Assembly: GCA_026387915.1 (NCBI GenBank) | Contig: JAPLKS010000007.1 | Span: 186,001-250,000 of the forward strand | Length of the DNA stretch: 64,000 nucleotides | Reading direction: 5' to 3' | Source: Gemmatimonadota bacterium | GTDB lineage: Bacteria > Gemmatimonadota > Gemmatimonadetes > Gemmatimonadales > Gemmatimonadaceae | In this document: positions 42,457 to 52,058 of the stretch, piece by piece | Layout of the letters: each line of letters starts with the position of its first letter | Position numbering within the stretch: position 1 is the first letter of the stretch | The notes under the pieces: generated by a model | Database searches by the model: none | What the model saw: the letters and a program-made list of their open reading frames with translations, nothing else | Told to the model about the DNA's origin: nothing | Program-made: the position numbers and the translations under genes

Positions 42457-43104
42457 GTGACCACCGCGCGCGCAACCGGAACCATACCGGACGCCGCGCA
42501 CTACAAGGCATGGCATACGGTGCAGACGATTCCCCCCAGCCCACAGGTAGGGACGATGACCTCTTGGATCTTGCGGATCTCGGAATCGAAATCGAACTAC
42601 TGGGCCACGTACGTCACGGATCTTGTGCTGATGACGTTTTTCCTCGCCTGGGACGCCTCGCGTCTTAACGTGGGCGGCGTCACGATGTTCGCGCTGTTCG
42701 TGGTTGGCGCCATCGCGTGGACGCCGACGGAGTACGCCTTCCATCGCTGGTTTTACCACGATGGGATGGAACTCACGCGCAACGGGCACGAGAAGCACCA
42801 TCAGGATCCAACGTCGACCGTGGCGATGCCCTTCTTCGTAACGCCCCTCCTCTTTCTGCCGCCGCAGCAACTCGTGGCCAACTACTATGGCGCGGGCGGG
42901 TTCTCGTCGTTTCTTGCCGGCTGGTTCTTTGGCTTCATTGCCTACAGCTTCATGCATCATAGCCTGCACCACTACAAGCTCCCGTTCGCGTGGTACCGCC
43001 ATCTGCAGTCGCAGCACCGGATTCACCACGCGGTGCCGGACAAGAACTTTGGCGTGACGATGCGCTACTGGGACCGGGTGTTCGGCACCGAGTTCAAGAA
43101 GTAA
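42457..43104 (+). CDS. Sterol desaturase/fatty acid hydroxylase superfamily protein
   Basis: 215 residues from GTG 42457. Membrane di-iron enzyme with the histidine clusters HRWFYH, HEKHH, HHSLHH and HRIHH, spaced as in the fatty acid hydroxylase superfamily (C-5 sterol desaturase, CarR/Scs7-type). Four membrane segments. It likely hydroxylates a fatty acyl or isoprenoid lipid. Alkylglycerol-type and carotenoid hydroxylases are alternatives. Confidence 0.87.
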   Translation: MTTARATGTIPDAAHYKAWHTVQTIPPSPQVGTMTSWILRISESKSNYWATYVTDLVLMTFFLAWDASRLNVGGVTMFALFVVGAIAWTPTEYAFHRWFYHDGMELTRNGHEKHHQDPTSTVAMPFFVTPLLFLPPQQLVANYYGAGGFSSFLAGWFFGFIAYSFMHHSLHHYKLPFAWYRHLQSQHRIHHAVPDKNFGVTMRYWDRVFGTEFKK

Positions 43105-43126
43105 GCGCGTTTCCAGCCACACAGCG

Positions 43127-43161
43127 AAAAAAAGCGGGGAGCGCCAGTTGGCGCTCCCCGC
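43127..43161 (-). terminator. Rho-independent terminator after infA
   Basis: A 13-bp perfect stem with 2-base loop, followed on the minus strand by seven T residues. It lies between the infA stop and the end of the hydroxylase gene on the other strand, and serves both. Confidence 0.9.
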
Positions 43162-43179
43162 AGTGCGTTGGGCCGCGAA

Positions 43180-43401
43180 TCAGTTCTTGTGGCGGAACGT
43201 GATGCGACCGCGCGAGAGATCATATGGCGAAACTTCGACCGTAACTCGATCCCCCTGCAGCACGCGGATGCGAAACCGCCGCATCTTGCCAGCCATCGTC
43301 GCGAGGACGTCGTGTCCGTTCGTGAGGTGGACGCGGAACGTGGCGCTGGGGAGCACTTCGGTAACCGTGCCTTCGAGTTCAATCGCTTCTTCTTTCGCCA
43401 T
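43180..43401 (-). CDS. infA: Translation initiation factor IF-1
   Basis: 73 residues from ATG 43401. OB-fold with [29 protein letters not shown] and [12 protein letters not shown], almost identical to the family. IF-1 binds the ribosomal A site with IF-2 and IF-3. The gene is separate from the ribosomal protein operon. A TAGATT box lies 47 bp upstream. Confidence 0.96.
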   Translation of the reverse strand: MAKEEAIELEGTVTEVLPSATFRVHLTNGHDVLATMAGKMRRFRIRVLQGDRVTVEVSPYDLSRGRITFRHKN

Positions 43402-43448
43402 AGCAACCTGGTAAGGGGAGTGGGCCAGAAAGCGGCCACAACCCCATA

Positions 43449-43454
43449 AATCTA
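43449..43454 (-). promoter_or_regulatory. Candidate -10 box of infA (TAGATT)
   Basis: On the minus strand GACTAGATTTATGG precedes infA by 47 bp. Matches the TAGATTT core at argF, hslV and the deoxynucleoside kinase gene. Confidence 0.4.
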
Positions 43455-43466
43455 GTCGACCCAGGG

Positions 43467-43892
43467 TCAGACAACCAGCGTTAGCGCCATGGTAATGTTG
43501 GTGTTGAACAGCTTGGATACGGGGCATCCGGCCTTGGCGGTAGCGGCCAGTTCCTCGACTTGGGCTCGGTCGGCACCAGGCACCGACGCGTCGACGGCGA
43601 GGTGGACGCGGGTGATGGCAAAGCCGCCTTCCAGCCGTTCCACCGTGACGGTCGCGGTGGTCTCGATCTTGTCGGGGACGAGCTTGGCGGCCGTCAGCTG
43701 CCCGGAGAACGCCATGGAGAAGCATCCCGCGTGGGCGGCACCGAGGAGTTCCTCGGGATTAGTGCCGGCCCCGTGCTCGAAGCGGCTGGTGAAGTTGTAC
43801 TGGGCATTGGCCAGCGTCCCCGTTTCGGTGGAGATGGTGCCCTGCCCTTCACGAATGGTCCCGCGCCATACGGCGCTCCCTTTGCGATCCAT
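43467..43892 (-). CDS. osmC: OsmC-type peroxiredoxin
   Basis: 141 residues. OsmC/Ohr fold with both redox cysteines: Cys57 (AHAGCFSMA) and Cys123 ([11 protein letters not shown]). Opens with [18 protein letters not shown] as in OsmC subfamily. Reduces organic hydroperoxides in the cytoplasm with lipoylated or thiol donors. Confidence 0.95.
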   Translation of the reverse strand: MDRKGSAVWRGTIREGQGTISTETGTLANAQYNFTSRFEHGAGTNPEELLGAAHAGCFSMAFSGQLTAAKLVPDKIETTATVTVERLEGGFAITRVHLAVDASVPGADRAQVEELAATAKAGCPVSKLFNTNITMALTLVV

Positions 43893-43981
43893 GTGCTGCC
43901 TCGAGTTCTGGGGTTCCGGCCTCGCGCCCTGACGCGGCGGCCGTTAGCGTCAACGCACACCTCTTTGAGGATATAACGCCG

Positions 43982-45298
43982 ATGTCCCGAAAATATATCC
44001 AAGTCGCCGCCTGTGCCCTGCTCCTCCTGCCGCCGTACGCCCTGCTGTCGCAGCAGACCGGGGCTGACGATCTCGACCGTCGCGTCGGCTTGGTAATGCC
44101 CAAGGTGATTGAATGGCGGCGCGACCTCCACGCCCATCCCGAGCTGTCGACCGAGGAAGTGCGCACCGCCAAAATGGTGGCCGCACAGCTGCGTTCGCTT
44201 GGCATGGAGGTGAAGGAAGGGGTCGCCAGGACCGGCGTGGTTGGCGTGTTGCGCGGCGGTAAGCCGGGACCGGTGGTCGCGCTCCGCGCCGATATGGACG
44301 CGCTCCCCGTGACCGAAGAAGTGGACCTCCCTTTCAAGTCCACCGTGCGCACCATGTATAACGGACAAGAAGTGGGGGTGATGCACGCCTGCGGTCACGA
44401 CGCCCACACCTCCATGCTCCTTGGCGCGGCGACGGTGCTCGCTGGCATGAAGGCGCAGATTGCAGGGACGGTTGTGTTCTTGTTCCAGCCGGCCGAAGAA
44501 GGGGGCGGCGTCCTCGGAGTCGGCGGTACACGCAACGGTGCCGGCGGCATGATTGACGCCGGCGCGATGGATAATCCGAAGGTGGATGCCGTGTTCGGCA
44601 TTCACGTGTGGCCGGACGAAGCGGGCTCGCTCTCCTACAAGCCGGGCGGCGCGATGGCGGCGTCGGACGCCCTGACGATCACGGTGCACGGCAAGCAGAC
44701 GCACGGTGCGCAACCGTGGCGCGGCGTGGATCCGGTGGTCGTGTCGGCGCAGATCGTGACGGCGTTGCAGACCATCACGGCGCGTCAAACGGACGTGACG
44801 GCAGCGCCTGCCGTCGTCACGGTGGCCACGATTCATGGCGGCGTGCGCGGCAACATCATCCCCGACAGCGTCGTGATGACGGGCACGATTCGCACCTTTG
44901 ATGCGCCGATGCGCAAAGACATTCACATGCGCATCACGCGCATTGCCGAGATGGTGGCGCAGGGCTCAGGGGCCACGGCCACGGTGAAGATCGACATGGG
45001 CACCGACGTGGTGTTCAACGATCCCGCGCTCACCCAGCGTATGGCCCCCACGATTCGGCGCGCCACCAGCGGTACGGTGCGTGATGGATCCGTGTGGATG
45101 CCCTCGGAAGATTTTGCGCTCTTCCAAAAGAAAGTGCCGGGGGTGTTCTACTTCCTTGGGGTGAACAAAGCGGGCGTCAAAATCGAAGATGCGGCCGCGA
45201 ATCACTCGACGCGATTCTTTGTCAACGAGGACGCGCTCCCGACGGGCGTCAAAGCGTATGCCTCGCTCGCGCTGGATTACTTGAAGGGCGGCAAATGA
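43982..45298 (+). CDS. Secreted M20D amidohydrolase
   Basis: 438 residues. Signal peptide (ACALLLLPPYALLSQQ). Peptidase M20D/N-acyl-amino acid hydrolase: WRRDLHAHPELS, metal motif HACGHDAHTSML, EEGGGV, then a dimerisation domain starting VHGKQTHGAQPWRGVDP. Hydrolyses N-acyl or conjugated amino acids, probably in the periplasm. ATGA overlap with pnuC starts a five-gene operon. Confidence 0.92.
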   Translation: MSRKYIQVAACALLLLPPYALLSQQTGADDLDRRVGLVMPKVIEWRRDLHAHPELSTEEVRTAKMVAAQLRSLGMEVKEGVARTGVVGVLRGGKPGPVVALRADMDALPVTEEVDLPFKSTVRTMYNGQEVGVMHACGHDAHTSMLLGAATVLAGMKAQIAGTVVFLFQPAEEGGGVLGVGGTRNGAGGMIDAGAMDNPKVDAVFGIHVWPDEAGSLSYKPGGAMAASDALTITVHGKQTHGAQPWRGVDPVVVSAQIVTALQTITARQTDVTAAPAVVTVATIHGGVRGNIIPDSVVMTGTIRTFDAPMRKDIHMRITRIAEMVAQGSGATATVKIDMGTDVVFNDPALTQRMAPTIRRATSGTVRDGSVWMPSEDFALFQKKVPGVFYFLGVNKAGVKIEDAAANHSTRFFVNEDALPTGVKAYASLALDYLKGGK

Positions 45299-45879
45299 AC
45301 TGGATGGAAGCGACGGCCGTCGCTTTCGGCATTGTGAGCGTGTACCTGAGCGTGCGCCAGAACATTTGGAGCTGGCCGACGGCCATCGTGAATGTGTTGT
45401 TGTATGTGCTCGTCTTTCGCGATGCCAAACTCTACGCCGACATGGGGCTGCAGGTGGTGTACTTCCTGCTCTCCGTGTACGGCTGGTACGAGTGGCTGCA
45501 CGGCGGCGAGAACCGCACGCAGCTCAAAGTGTCACGCGCCACCTCGCGGATGGCAGTGACGCTTACCGCCGTTGGCCTCGTGAGTCTCGCCGTGCTCGGC
45601 ACCTTCCTCGCGCGCTCCACCGATGCGGCCCTGCCCTATGTGGATTCGGCCACGACGAGCACCAGCCTCGTGGCCCAATGGATGATGACGCGCAAGGTGA
45701 TGGAAAACTGGGCGGTGTGGATGGCGGTGGATGTGGTGTACGTGGCGATGTTCATCTACAAGTCGCTGTATCTCACCGCAGGGCTCTACGCGGTGTTCTT
45801 TGTGCTCGCGGCGATGGGGCACCGCGAGTGGAAGGCGTCGTGGTCGGCCGACCGCGCGGCGGAGACGGCGGCGGCGTGA
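45295..45879 (+). CDS. pnuC: PnuC nicotinamide riboside transporter
   Basis: 194 residues from ATG 45295. Seven or so membrane segments with the PnuC signatures (SVRQNIWSWPTAIVNVLLY, then YGWYEW and ENWAVWMAVDVVYVAMFIYKSLYLTAGLY). It facilitates NR uptake, driven by phosphorylation inside. The next gene encodes the required kinase. Start and stop overlap both neighbours. Confidence 0.93.
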   Translation: MNWMEATAVAFGIVSVYLSVRQNIWSWPTAIVNVLLYVLVFRDAKLYADMGLQVVYFLLSVYGWYEWLHGGENRTQLKVSRATSRMAVTLTAVGLVSLAVLGTFLARSTDAALPYVDSATTSTSLVAQWMMTRKVMENWAVWMAVDVVYVAMFIYKSLYLTAGLYAVFFVLAAMGHREWKASWSADRAAETAAA

Positions 45880-46421
45880 CGCGACGCCTCGTGGTGACGG
45901 GCCCTGAGAGCACCGGCAAGACGACGCTCGCCGCGCAGTTGGCGCACCGACTCGGCGCGCCCTGGCTGCCGGAGACCTCGCGGGCGTATGCCGAAGCGCG
46001 CGCGCGCGAAGGCCGTGCGCTCCGGGCTGCGGACGCCGAGCCAATTGCGCGGGCCACGATGGCCGCGGAGGATGCGCTGTTCGCGTCTGCGCCTCCGGTC
46101 GCGGTGCTCGACACCGACTTGATCAGCACGGTGCTGTACGCGAGGCACTACTATGGCAGCGCGCCAGACTGGATGGAGCGAGAGGCACTCGCGCGGCGCG
46201 GCGACCTGTATTTGCTCTGCGACGTGGACCTGCCCTGGACGTCCGACGGCATTCGCGACCGGCCTACTGGGCGCGACGCGATGCACGCGCAGTTTGTGCA
46301 GACGCTTGCGGCGTTTGGGTGCACCGTGGAGTTGGTGGCCGGCATGGGAGACGCACGATTGGCCGCCGCCCTCGCTGCGGCGGCGGCACGGGCGTCGGTG
46401 TTCGCGGGGAAAGCGTCGTGA
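45876..46421 (+). CDS. NadR-type ribosylnicotinamide kinase
   Basis: 181 residues from GTG 45876. AAA_28/NadR C-terminal kinase fold: P-loop GPESTGKTT (9-17), AELPETSRAYAE-type segment (PWLPETSRAYAEAR), LDTDLIST, and the lid DGIRDRPTGRD. Phosphorylates nicotinamide riboside to NMN. Unlike enterobacterial NadR it has no HTH or NMN adenylyltransferase domain. The pair pnuC-kinase makes an NAD salvage unit. Confidence 0.88.
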   Translation: MTRRLVVTGPESTGKTTLAAQLAHRLGAPWLPETSRAYAEARAREGRALRAADAEPIARATMAAEDALFASAPPVAVLDTDLISTVLYARHYYGSAPDWMEREALARRGDLYLLCDVDLPWTSDGIRDRPTGRDAMHAQFVQTLAAFGCTVELVAGMGDARLAAALAAAAARASVFAGKAS

Positions 46422-47737
46422 TACAAACCGCACCCGCGTCGCTGGCGAGCGAATTTTCCGCTGCGCTCCTGCAGGCTACCATCACGGCGGCGCTGTCGCT
46501 GCAGTGCTTTGTGCTCTGGCGCCGCTACCAGCAGAAGTATTTTGCGTGGTGGGCGCTGGCCTTCGCGTTGTTCCTGGCGCGCATCTTGGTGATCGTGGTG
46601 TTTCTCGAGACCAACAATCGCGCGTGGCTCTTTTGGCACCAAGTGATCACCGGCGAAACGGCACTCGCACTGTTGTGGGCCGCGGTGGTGTTCGCGCATG
46701 CCACCACGTGGAAGCGACGGTACTACGCGGTGGTCGCCTTTCCGCTCGCGTGGAGCTACGTGGCCGTCATTCGGCTGGAGAGCTTCAACCTCGCTGCGAT
46801 TCCGGCTGTGCTCTTTCTCTCGGCGGCAACGCTCTGGACCGGCGCGGTGCTGCTGCGCCACCGGCGCGCGGAAACGCGGGGCGCCAGCACACTGCTCGGC
46901 TGGACGTTTTTGCTGTGGGGGCTCCATCACCTGGATTATCCGGTGCTGCGCGCGCGCGGTGCGTGGAATCCGTGGGGCTATTACATCGACATTCTGTTTT
47001 TGCTCGGCGTCGGCGCGGGGATTCTCTTGCTCGTGAACGCAGATCTCGCCACGCGCCTGCACGGACGCACGGTGGAGTTAGCGCGGCTCTCGCGCCGCAT
47101 GGTGCAGCAACACGAGGAGGAACGTCGCCGCCTGTCGCTGGAGTTGCACGACGAAACGGCGCAGATCTTTACCGCCGTGAAGATGCAGCTTGGTGTGGTG
47201 CGCGAACGCGTAGAGCCGGCGCTTGCCGCGCAGGTGGCGCGTGCCCTGGAGTTGGTGGATGAGGGAATGCGCGGCATTCGCGCGGTGACGAACGATCTGC
47301 GGCCATCGTTGCTCGACGACCTTGGGCTTGTGCCGGCGCTACGTTCGATGGTGGCAGACTTCAGCGAACGCCGCGGCGTCCGTGCCACGCTCGACACGCC
47401 CGAGCACATGCCACCGCTGAGCGAAGAAGCCGAGCTGGCGCTGTACCGCGCGCTGCAGGAAGCGCTGTCCAATGTGGCGCGCCACGCACCGGACGCCCCC
47501 GTCCATGCGGCACTCACCGTGCGCGACGGCCGTGTACAGTTGCAGATTGCAGATAGTGGCCCCGGCTTTGCAGGCGAGCGTGCGCTCGCCAAGGCCGAAG
47601 CAGACGGCCATCTCGGTTTGGCTGGAATGCGCGAACGCATCACCGCTTTGGGCGGCGATGTGCTGGTGGATTCCGCACCGGGCCGTGGCGTGACAATCAC
47701 TATTCGTATTCCCGTGACCGAAGGAGTGGACGCGTGA
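46418..47737 (+). CDS. NarX-family sensor histidine kinase with seven membrane helices
   Basis: 439 residues from GTG 46418. Seven membrane helices (about 15-215) with no extracellular domain, then a coiled linker and HisKA_3 with His244 (EEERRRLSLELHDETAQ), and HATPase (ALYRALQEALSNVARHA, ADSGPGF). The signal is unknown; it should be sensed in the membrane. Coupled by overlaps to the kinase upstream and to the regulator downstream. Confidence 0.9.
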   Translation: MIQTAPASLASEFSAALLQATITAALSLQCFVLWRRYQQKYFAWWALAFALFLARILVIVVFLETNNRAWLFWHQVITGETALALLWAAVVFAHATTWKRRYYAVVAFPLAWSYVAVIRLESFNLAAIPAVLFLSAATLWTGAVLLRHRRAETRGASTLLGWTFLLWGLHHLDYPVLRARGAWNPWGYYIDILFLLGVGAGILLLVNADLATRLHGRTVELARLSRRMVQQHEEERRRLSLELHDETAQIFTAVKMQLGVVRERVEPALAAQVARALELVDEGMRGIRAVTNDLRPSLLDDLGLVPALRSMVADFSERRGVRATLDTPEHMPPLSEEAELALYRALQEALSNVARHAPDAPVHAALTVRDGRVQLQIADSGPGFAGERALAKAEADGHLGLAGMRERITALGGDVLVDSAPGRGVTITIRIPVTEGVDA

Positions 47738-48396
47738 CCGCACAGGCTCCGATTCGCGTGTTGGTGGTGGATGACCACGCGATGTTGCGCGAGGGGATTC
47801 GCCATGTGCTGGCCGGCGCCGCCTTTGATGTGATCGGCGAGGCCGCGAGCGGCGTTGAGGCCGTGCAGCAGGCCGCACTGTTGAAGCCCGATGTAGTAGT
47901 GCTCGACATTTCGATGCCCGGCGGCTCCGGCCTGCATGCGGTGCCGGAGATTCTGGAACGGACGCCTGGCGTCCACATTCTGATGCTGTCGGTGCATGAA
48001 GACTTGGAATACGTCTTGGAGAGCGTCCGCGCTGGTGCGCACGGCTATTTGCGCAAAGACAGCAGCCCCGAGGAACTGCGCACGGCGGTGACGACGGTGC
48101 ACGGCGGCGAGGCGTATTTCTCGCCGCAGGTGGCGACCCAGCTGGCTGACGCGGTTCGGACGGGCGCGTCCACGGAGACGGTGGCACGCGCACCGCGGGC
48201 GACCGATGTGCTGACGGGGCGCGAGCATGAGATTCTCGTGCACATCGCGCAGGGAAAGACCAATCGCGAGATTGGCGGCGAACTGGGCATCAGCACCCGC
48301 ACCGTGGAGGCGCACCGCGACTCGCTCATGCGGAAGCTCGGCATTCGAACGGTGGCCGGGCTGACGCGACTCGCGCTCGAGCAGGGGCTGCTCTAG
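47734..48396 (+). CDS. NarL/FixJ-type response regulator
   Basis: 220 residues from GTG 47734. Receiver with VVDDHAMLRE and Asp58 (DVVVLDISMPGGSG), LuxR-type HTH (LTGREHEILVHIAQGKTNREIGGELGISTRTVEAHRDSLMRKLG). Partner of the overlapping kinase. A TonB receptor gene begins about 200 bp downstream on the same strand and could be a target. Confidence 0.94.
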   Translation: MTAQAPIRVLVVDDHAMLREGIRHVLAGAAFDVIGEAASGVEAVQQAALLKPDVVVLDISMPGGSGLHAVPEILERTPGVHILMLSVHEDLEYVLESVRAGAHGYLRKDSSPEELRTAVTTVHGGEAYFSPQVATQLADAVRTGASTETVARAPRATDVLTGREHEILVHIAQGKTNREIGGELGISTRTVEAHRDSLMRKLGIRTVAGLTRLALEQGLL

Positions 48397-48598
48397 GGCG
48401 ATTACCAGCGAGCGGCGGCTCGGCCGACGCTCGTCCGCCGAGTGGCGGGGTCAGGCAGCCGCGCAGGGCGACGACGGCGAGACCCCGACGAGCGGACACG
48501 TAGAAGTTCGTAGGGGTTTTGCTTGCGTAACTCTCCGAATTGTTAGGGTGGGAACCGAGCCGTAACCTGCTCGCACCACCTTTAGCCCCTAAACGGCA

Positions 48599-50773
48599 AT
48601 GATTCGGAACTCCTTCACACGCGCCGCGACTGCGGCCGTGACGCTCGCCCTCCCGCTCGCACTGTTCGCGCAGCAGGGACCGGCGAATAAAGCCAACACC
48701 GATTCGACCACGTCGCGGGCGCGTGCCCTGCAGGCCGTGACCGTGACCGCCACGCGACAGAAAACAAATGTCCACGACGTGCCCACGCCGGTCAGCGTGA
48801 TTGACAGCGCGAGCCTCCGTGAAAAACAGCCCAATACCGCGGCCGACTTGCTGCGCGAAATGCCGGGCACCGACGTGATCGGTGTCGGCACGAATCAGCA
48901 GCGACCGAGCATTCGCGGCCAGCGCGGTCAGCGCATTCTGCTTCTCGAAGATGGCCTTCGCCTGAACAACGCGCGTCGCCAGCAGGATTTCGGCGAACTG
49001 CCGGCGTTGGTCGACGTATCGACGGTGGATCGTGTGGAAGTCGTCCGCGGCCCGGCCTCGGTGTTGTACGGTTCCGACGCCATCGGCGGCGTGATCAACC
49101 TCATTACCCGCACCCCGTCGTTTGCCGGAGCCTCTGGGCTCTCGGGGCGCGCGGGCTACCGTTTCGGCAGCGCGGGCGATCAGAGCCGCACCGAAGCGAT
49201 GTTGCTCGGCCACAACGATCACTGGGCCTTTGAACTCAACGGCGCGGCGCGCGTCGCCGGAAACTACGACGCGCCGGCCGGTTCCTTTGGCAAAGTGACG
49301 CTCAAGTCCAACACGACGATGCTCGACGGTGGCGTGCGCGACCACAACGTGCGTGGGCAACTGGGCTGGCGCGGCGAGAAGGGCGCTGGTGCGTTTCTGC
49401 GTGCTGAGCAGTACGCCGCTGATGACGCCGGTTTTGGCTACGTGCCGCCGAGCATTCTTGGCGGCGATCCAACGCAGATTCGCATTCGCTACCCCCATCA
49501 GAACTTCCAAAAGCTCACCACCGGTTGGCAGTCGGGCTCGGTGCAGAGCGCGCTGTTTGACCGCGTCGATGTGCTCGCGTACGGATCGCGCAACAAGCGT
49601 GACCTCGCTCAAGACATTCTGGTCCCGGCCGGTCCGAATGCCACCATCGGCATCTCAACCGCCAACTTCACCGACCTCGCCACAGTGGGCGGTCGCGTGG
49701 AGGCCACAAAAGTGCTGTCGCGTGCGGTGCTCACGTACGGCGTGGATTTCTTCAACGATCGGAGCGAAGGCACCGATTCGAGCCTGACGACCATCATTGG
49801 GTTCGGCCCGACGATGAAAATTGCGAGCAACAAGCCGCAGGTGCCGAACGCCTCGCTGACGAGCTACGGCGTGTTCGTTCAGGCGAATACGCAGCTGACC
49901 GACCGCCTCGCGATCATCGCTGGCGGGCGCTTTCAGGACGTGACGAGCAACCCGCGTGAAACGCCGGGGCGCACCGTGAGCGTCACCAATCACAACAACA
50001 GCACGACCGTGTACGCCGTGAATAGCATCTATCGCGCCACCGACGATGTGTCGCTGGTGGCGAGCGTGGGACGCGGCTTCCGTTGGCCGAACCTCGTGGA
50101 ACGTTACTTCGATGGTCCGACGCCGGAAGGGTCGGCGTACCAGGTCGCCGCGCCGGATCTGCAGCCGGAAACGAGCGTCAACTTTGACCTCGGTGCCAAA
50201 GTGCGCATGGCGGGCATGAACCTCGAAGCGTTCATTTTCCAGAGCAAGATCACCGACGGCATTCAGACCGTACCAACCGGCGCCAAGCAGAGTGGGCTGC
50301 CCGTCTACCAGAACACGAACGTAGCCGCGCTCCGGACCGACGGCGCCGAGATCGCCGCGGACGTACCGTTGGGCAATGGTATGACGGCGGGCGTGAACTG
50401 GTCGACCGTCAAGACCAAGAACGTGCTCAACCCGACCGTGCCGGTGGGCGACACCTATTCGCAGAAGCTGAATCTGTCACTGGGCTGGCGCAGTGTGAGC
50501 GGCCGCTTCTGGGGAGAGTACGCCGTGCGTCACAACGGCGAACAGAAAGACATTCAGGTTGGTGCCAGTGCGATCGGGCCGGTGTTGCCGGCCTTCACGA
50601 CGCAGCTCCTGCGCGCGGGCGTTCGCGGCTGGGCGGTGGGCAATGTCCGTCAGGACCTGTCGCTCACCGTGAACAACGTGACCAACGTGCTATACGCCGA
50701 GGCGGCGAACTCGACGTTCTTCCGTCCGGAGCCGGGTCGATCGGTGATGTTGTCGGTCGTCACGTCGTTCTAA
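48599..50773 (+). CDS. TonB-dependent outer membrane receptor
   Basis: 724 residues. Signal with FAQQ cleavage near 25, TonB-box-like region, plug (45-170: VTPVSVIDSASLREKQPNTAADLLREMPG and RGPASVLYGSDAIGGVINLITR), then the 22-strand barrel ending in SVVTSF. The RGQRGQRILLLEDGLRLNN stretch recalls heme and cobalamin receptors; the substrate remains open. A 200-bp leader lies between it and the regulator gene. Confidence 0.9.
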   Translation: MIRNSFTRAATAAVTLALPLALFAQQGPANKANTDSTTSRARALQAVTVTATRQKTNVHDVPTPVSVIDSASLREKQPNTAADLLREMPGTDVIGVGTNQQRPSIRGQRGQRILLLEDGLRLNNARRQQDFGELPALVDVSTVDRVEVVRGPASVLYGSDAIGGVINLITRTPSFAGASGLSGRAGYRFGSAGDQSRTEAMLLGHNDHWAFELNGAARVAGNYDAPAGSFGKVTLKSNTTMLDGGVRDHNVRGQLGWRGEKGAGAFLRAEQYAADDAGFGYVPPSILGGDPTQIRIRYPHQNFQKLTTGWQSGSVQSALFDRVDVLAYGSRNKRDLAQDILVPAGPNATIGISTANFTDLATVGGRVEATKVLSRAVLTYGVDFFNDRSEGTDSSLTTIIGFGPTMKIASNKPQVPNASLTSYGVFVQANTQLTDRLAIIAGGRFQDVTSNPRETPGRTVSVTNHNNSTTVYAVNSIYRATDDVSLVASVGRGFRWPNLVERYFDGPTPEGSAYQVAAPDLQPETSVNFDLGAKVRMAGMNLEAFIFQSKITDGIQTVPTGAKQSGLPVYQNTNVAALRTDGAEIAADVPLGNGMTAGVNWSTVKTKNVLNPTVPVGDTYSQKLNLSLGWRSVSGRFWGEYAVRHNGEQKDIQVGASAIGPVLPAFTTQLLRAGVRGWAVGNVRQDLSLTVNNVTNVLYAEAANSTFFRPEPGRSVMLSVVTSF

Positions 50774-50817
50774 TCGAGCGGCAACGTGGCAGGGCGCTCA
50801 CGCGCCAGTCAAACGAC

Positions 50818-50856
50818 AAGCGCCGGGGGTCGTCGTTCACGACGCTCCCGGCGCTT
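50818..50856. terminator. Bidirectional hairpin between convergent TonB receptor and M28 peptidase genes
   Basis: Near-perfect long stem (aagcgccgggggtcgtcg/cgacgctcccggcgctt, one bulge or mismatch), loop ttca, in a convergent gap. Ends in weak T sequence on each strand. Confidence 0.7.
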
Positions 50857-50914
50857 GAGCATTTCAATACCGCTGAGACGAGTGGGGCTCGGTGTCTAGA
50901 CCGCTGAGGATCGC

Positions 50915-51931
50915 TTAGGGCGCCTTTGCCGCGGCGCGCGCGGTGGCTACGCCATCAAGCCCCGCGTCGAGCCGCCGCACAAAGTCCGCCACGGTGCGCG
51001 CCGCCCGCACAAAAAATGCCGGCTCGATTCGGGAGAACTCATCACTCGGCTTGTGATAGTCCGGGTGATCCTCGACGCCAAAGTAAACCCACGGGATTTT
51101 CTTGTCGTTGAACGCGCCCTGGTCCGACTGATTCGTCCAGTTGTTCTGCCCAACACCGGAGTCGTGTCCGAGCAGGAGCTTCACCTCAGCGACCTTCGCC
51201 GTGGCCTCGACGAGCGGTCGCATCACAGGAAAGGGCGTCGCGCCAGCCGCATAGAGTTCGCCCTTCACGTTGCGCCCGACCATGTCGAGATTCACGTTGG
51301 CCATGATCTTCTCGAGCGGAACGGGGGGATGTTCCACAAACGCCCGCGCACCGCGTTCGCCGGATTCCTCGCCGTCAAACCAGGCGAAGATGATGCTGTT
51401 CTCGGGCGGGTGCGCCTTGACCCACGCTGCAATGGCGAGGAGCGCGGTGGTGCCGGAGGCGTTGTCGTCCGCGCCGTTGTAGATGGTATCGCCGTTCACG
51501 CCGGGCGAGCGCATGCCGACGTGATCATAGTGCGCCGACGCCACGATGTAGCGATCCGGATGAGCGGTGCCGCGCACGATCGCCACCATATTCACGCCGT
51601 TGGTCGCGGTGCCACCGCGGCCGGAGAAGGAAAACGGCTGGGCAAAGCTGTCCGCCGCGGGCACCAATCCGATGCGTATGATGGCACGCTGGAGCCAGGC
51701 GCGGGCGCGAGCCCCGCCGGGAGTGCCCACGCGACGCCCTTCCATGGAATCGGCAGAGAGCGCGGAGAGGTCGGCCACGAGGCGCGCAGAATCGAGCGCA
51801 GGAAGTGCTGGCGCGCGCTGCGCGTGGGCGGCGGCTGGGGAGCCGAGGAGGGCGAGGCTCAGGGCGACAGCACGCATGGCGCCCGGCGTGCGCACGGCTG
51901 AGCGCGGAACGATTCGAAGGGAGAGGGTCAT
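50915..51931 (-). CDS. Secreted M28 aminopeptidase
   Basis: 338 residues from ATG 51931 (an ATG at 51877 would also leave a full signal). Signal ends with AHAQ. M28 metal ligands in order: AHYDH, GADDNASG (Asp bridge), DGEESGERG (Glu pair), NLDMVGR and DHPDYHKPSDE. Zinc aminopeptidase, periplasmic or secreted. Divergent from the BNR gene with about 130 bp between. Confidence 0.92.
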   Translation of the reverse strand: MTLSLRIVPRSAVRTPGAMRAVALSLALLGSPAAAHAQRAPALPALDSARLVADLSALSADSMEGRRVGTPGGARARAWLQRAIIRIGLVPAADSFAQPFSFSGRGGTATNGVNMVAIVRGTAHPDRYIVASAHYDHVGMRSPGVNGDTIYNGADDNASGTTALLAIAAWVKAHPPENSIIFAWFDGEESGERGARAFVEHPPVPLEKIMANVNLDMVGRNVKGELYAAGATPFPVMRPLVEATAKVAEVKLLLGHDSGVGQNNWTNQSDQGAFNDKKIPWVYFGVEDHPDYHKPSDEFSRIEPAFFVRAARTVADFVRRLDAGLDGVATARAAAKAP

Positions 51932-52058
51932 GTGAGGGAAGCTATCACGGACCGGTGCGGAGTGCGATGTCGCCGAATCTGCGCTATGCTTCTGTCGCGG
52001 TGGACACGCCATGTGATGCCGCGCACCGCCGAGTTCCCACTCACACTGGAGTCTTCCT

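Noticed and set aside
48397-48598. Possible riboswitch or ECF promoter in the leader of the TonB receptor gene
   Set aside because: No conserved aptamer core (cobalamin, TPP or other) and no clear promoter pair; only a plausible AT-rich stretch.
48326-49612. Minus-strand 428-residue open frame
   Set aside because: Antisense to the TonB receptor gene; composition is low in coding character.
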